Origin: Planctomonas deserti
GTDB taxonomy: Bacteria; Actinomycetota; Actinomycetes; Actinomycetales; Microbacteriaceae
Assembly (NCBI RefSeq): GCF_003067705.1
Contig: NZ_QANL01000004.1
Location: 1-64,000 of the forward strand
Reading direction: 5' to 3'
Length of the DNA: 64,000 bases
Under the pieces are notes generated by a model. The model was not told where the DNA came from and did no database searches. It saw only the letters and a program-made list of their open reading frames with translations. Of the stretch, positions 63,831 through 64,000 are shown piece by piece. Each line of letters starts with the position of its first letter. Position 1 is the first letter of the stretch. The position numbers and the translations under genes are program-made.

Positions 63831-64000
63831 TCAGGCCAGAAGCGGAAGGATGCCGAGCAGGTCAGGGTGCGAGGCCCCGTCTCTCTCGCCGTCGTCTCCC
63901 CGGCGGGCGCCGGAGCGGTCGACGAAGTAGGTGCGCAGCCCGGCCGCCCGCGCCCCGAGGATGTCCGCGCGATAGTCGTCACCCACGAACAGCACATCGG
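63831..64000 (-). CDS. HAD-superfamily hydrolase, C-terminal end (5' part outside window)
   Basis: The minus-strand frame from 63998 to the stop at 63831 codes for about 55 residues beginning DVLFVGDDYRADILGARAAG and LRTYFVDRSG. This is HAD motif IV with the metal-binding Asp pair, plus the C-terminal helix. A polar GARRGDDGERDGASHPDLLG tail ends it. Substrate cannot be inferred from this part. The gene runs off the right edge. Confidence 0.75.
   Translation of the reverse strand, partial: DVLFVGDDYRADILGARAAGLRTYFVDRSGARRGDDGERDGASHPDLLGILPLLA

Overview
The window is high-GC, densely packed actinobacterial chromosome. The family is most likely Microbacteriaceae, judged from the DUF222-HNH endonucleases, mycothiol ligase MshC, RbpA, PafBC, HelY, the DUF3090 operon and the TCGAA/TTCGA type of SOS box. 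No rRNA, integrase, transposase or CRISPR array was found. The only RNA genes recognised are one tRNA-Leu(GAG) and one guanidine-III riboswitch.

Layout. 0-1.15 kb: 3' end of a DUF222-HNH endonuclease gene followed by three 164-bp units, each carrying a hairpin of about 62 nt. 1.3-2.7 kb: guanidine-III riboswitch, paired SMR exporters and a RibD-like reductase. 2.7-6.0 kb: UvrA-like ABC protein and a PHP phosphatase. 6.0-21.8 kb: a polyamine/agmatine island with a PotABCD-type importer, aminobutyraldehyde dehydrogenase, amidohydrolase, amidase, agmatine deiminase, Lrp-type regulator, class III aminotransferase and two FAD oxidoreductases. 21.8-25.9 kb: Nudix, SDR, NfeD, stomatin-like protein, GDPD and RbpA. 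26.0-37.5 kb: a conserved actinobacterial core (lnt, helY, tatC, tatA, a small membrane protein, pafC, pafB, FKBP lipoprotein, trmI, HAD, PAC2). In this core the usual mpa-dop-pup-pafA block is absent between trmI and the FKBP gene. 37.5-39.5 kb: a second, complete and inverted DUF222-HNH copy with the same hairpin tail. 39.6-43.3 kb: mshC, uppP, an M20 peptidase and tRNA-Leu. 43.7-45.9 kb: formaldehyde-fixing hxlA-hxlB divergent from an ATPase-LuxR fusion regulator. 45.9-56.9 kb: flavin monooxygenase, cupin, phosphatase-DUF3090-SCO1664-like operon, VWA/AAA pair, luciferase-like monooxygenase with FMN reductase, and a GyrI-like protein. 57.0-63.5 kb: a sugar module (ROK kinase, two Gfo/Idh dehydrogenases, ABC binding protein and two permeases). 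63.8-64.0 kb: end of a HAD hydrolase.

How the parts work together. Many genes overlap by 4 bp (ATGA or GTGA), so most runs should be translationally coupled operons. The polyamine island plausibly imports putrescine or agmatine, hydrolyses agmatine to putrescine, and oxidises putrescine through aminobutyraldehyde to GABA, under an Lrp-type regulator. The most interesting signals are five. First, SOS-box-like palindromes sit next to the -10 elements of pafBC and of the DUF222-HNH gene. Second, pupylation genes appear to be lost while pafBC is kept. Third, a 61-nt hairpin family shows compensatory changes and lies at three gene 3' ends. Fourth, the riboswitch is intact. Fifth, an amidase-signature enzyme sits where an N-carbamoylputrescine amidase is expected. 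All functions are read from sequence motifs and recalled family knowledge; no database search was run.
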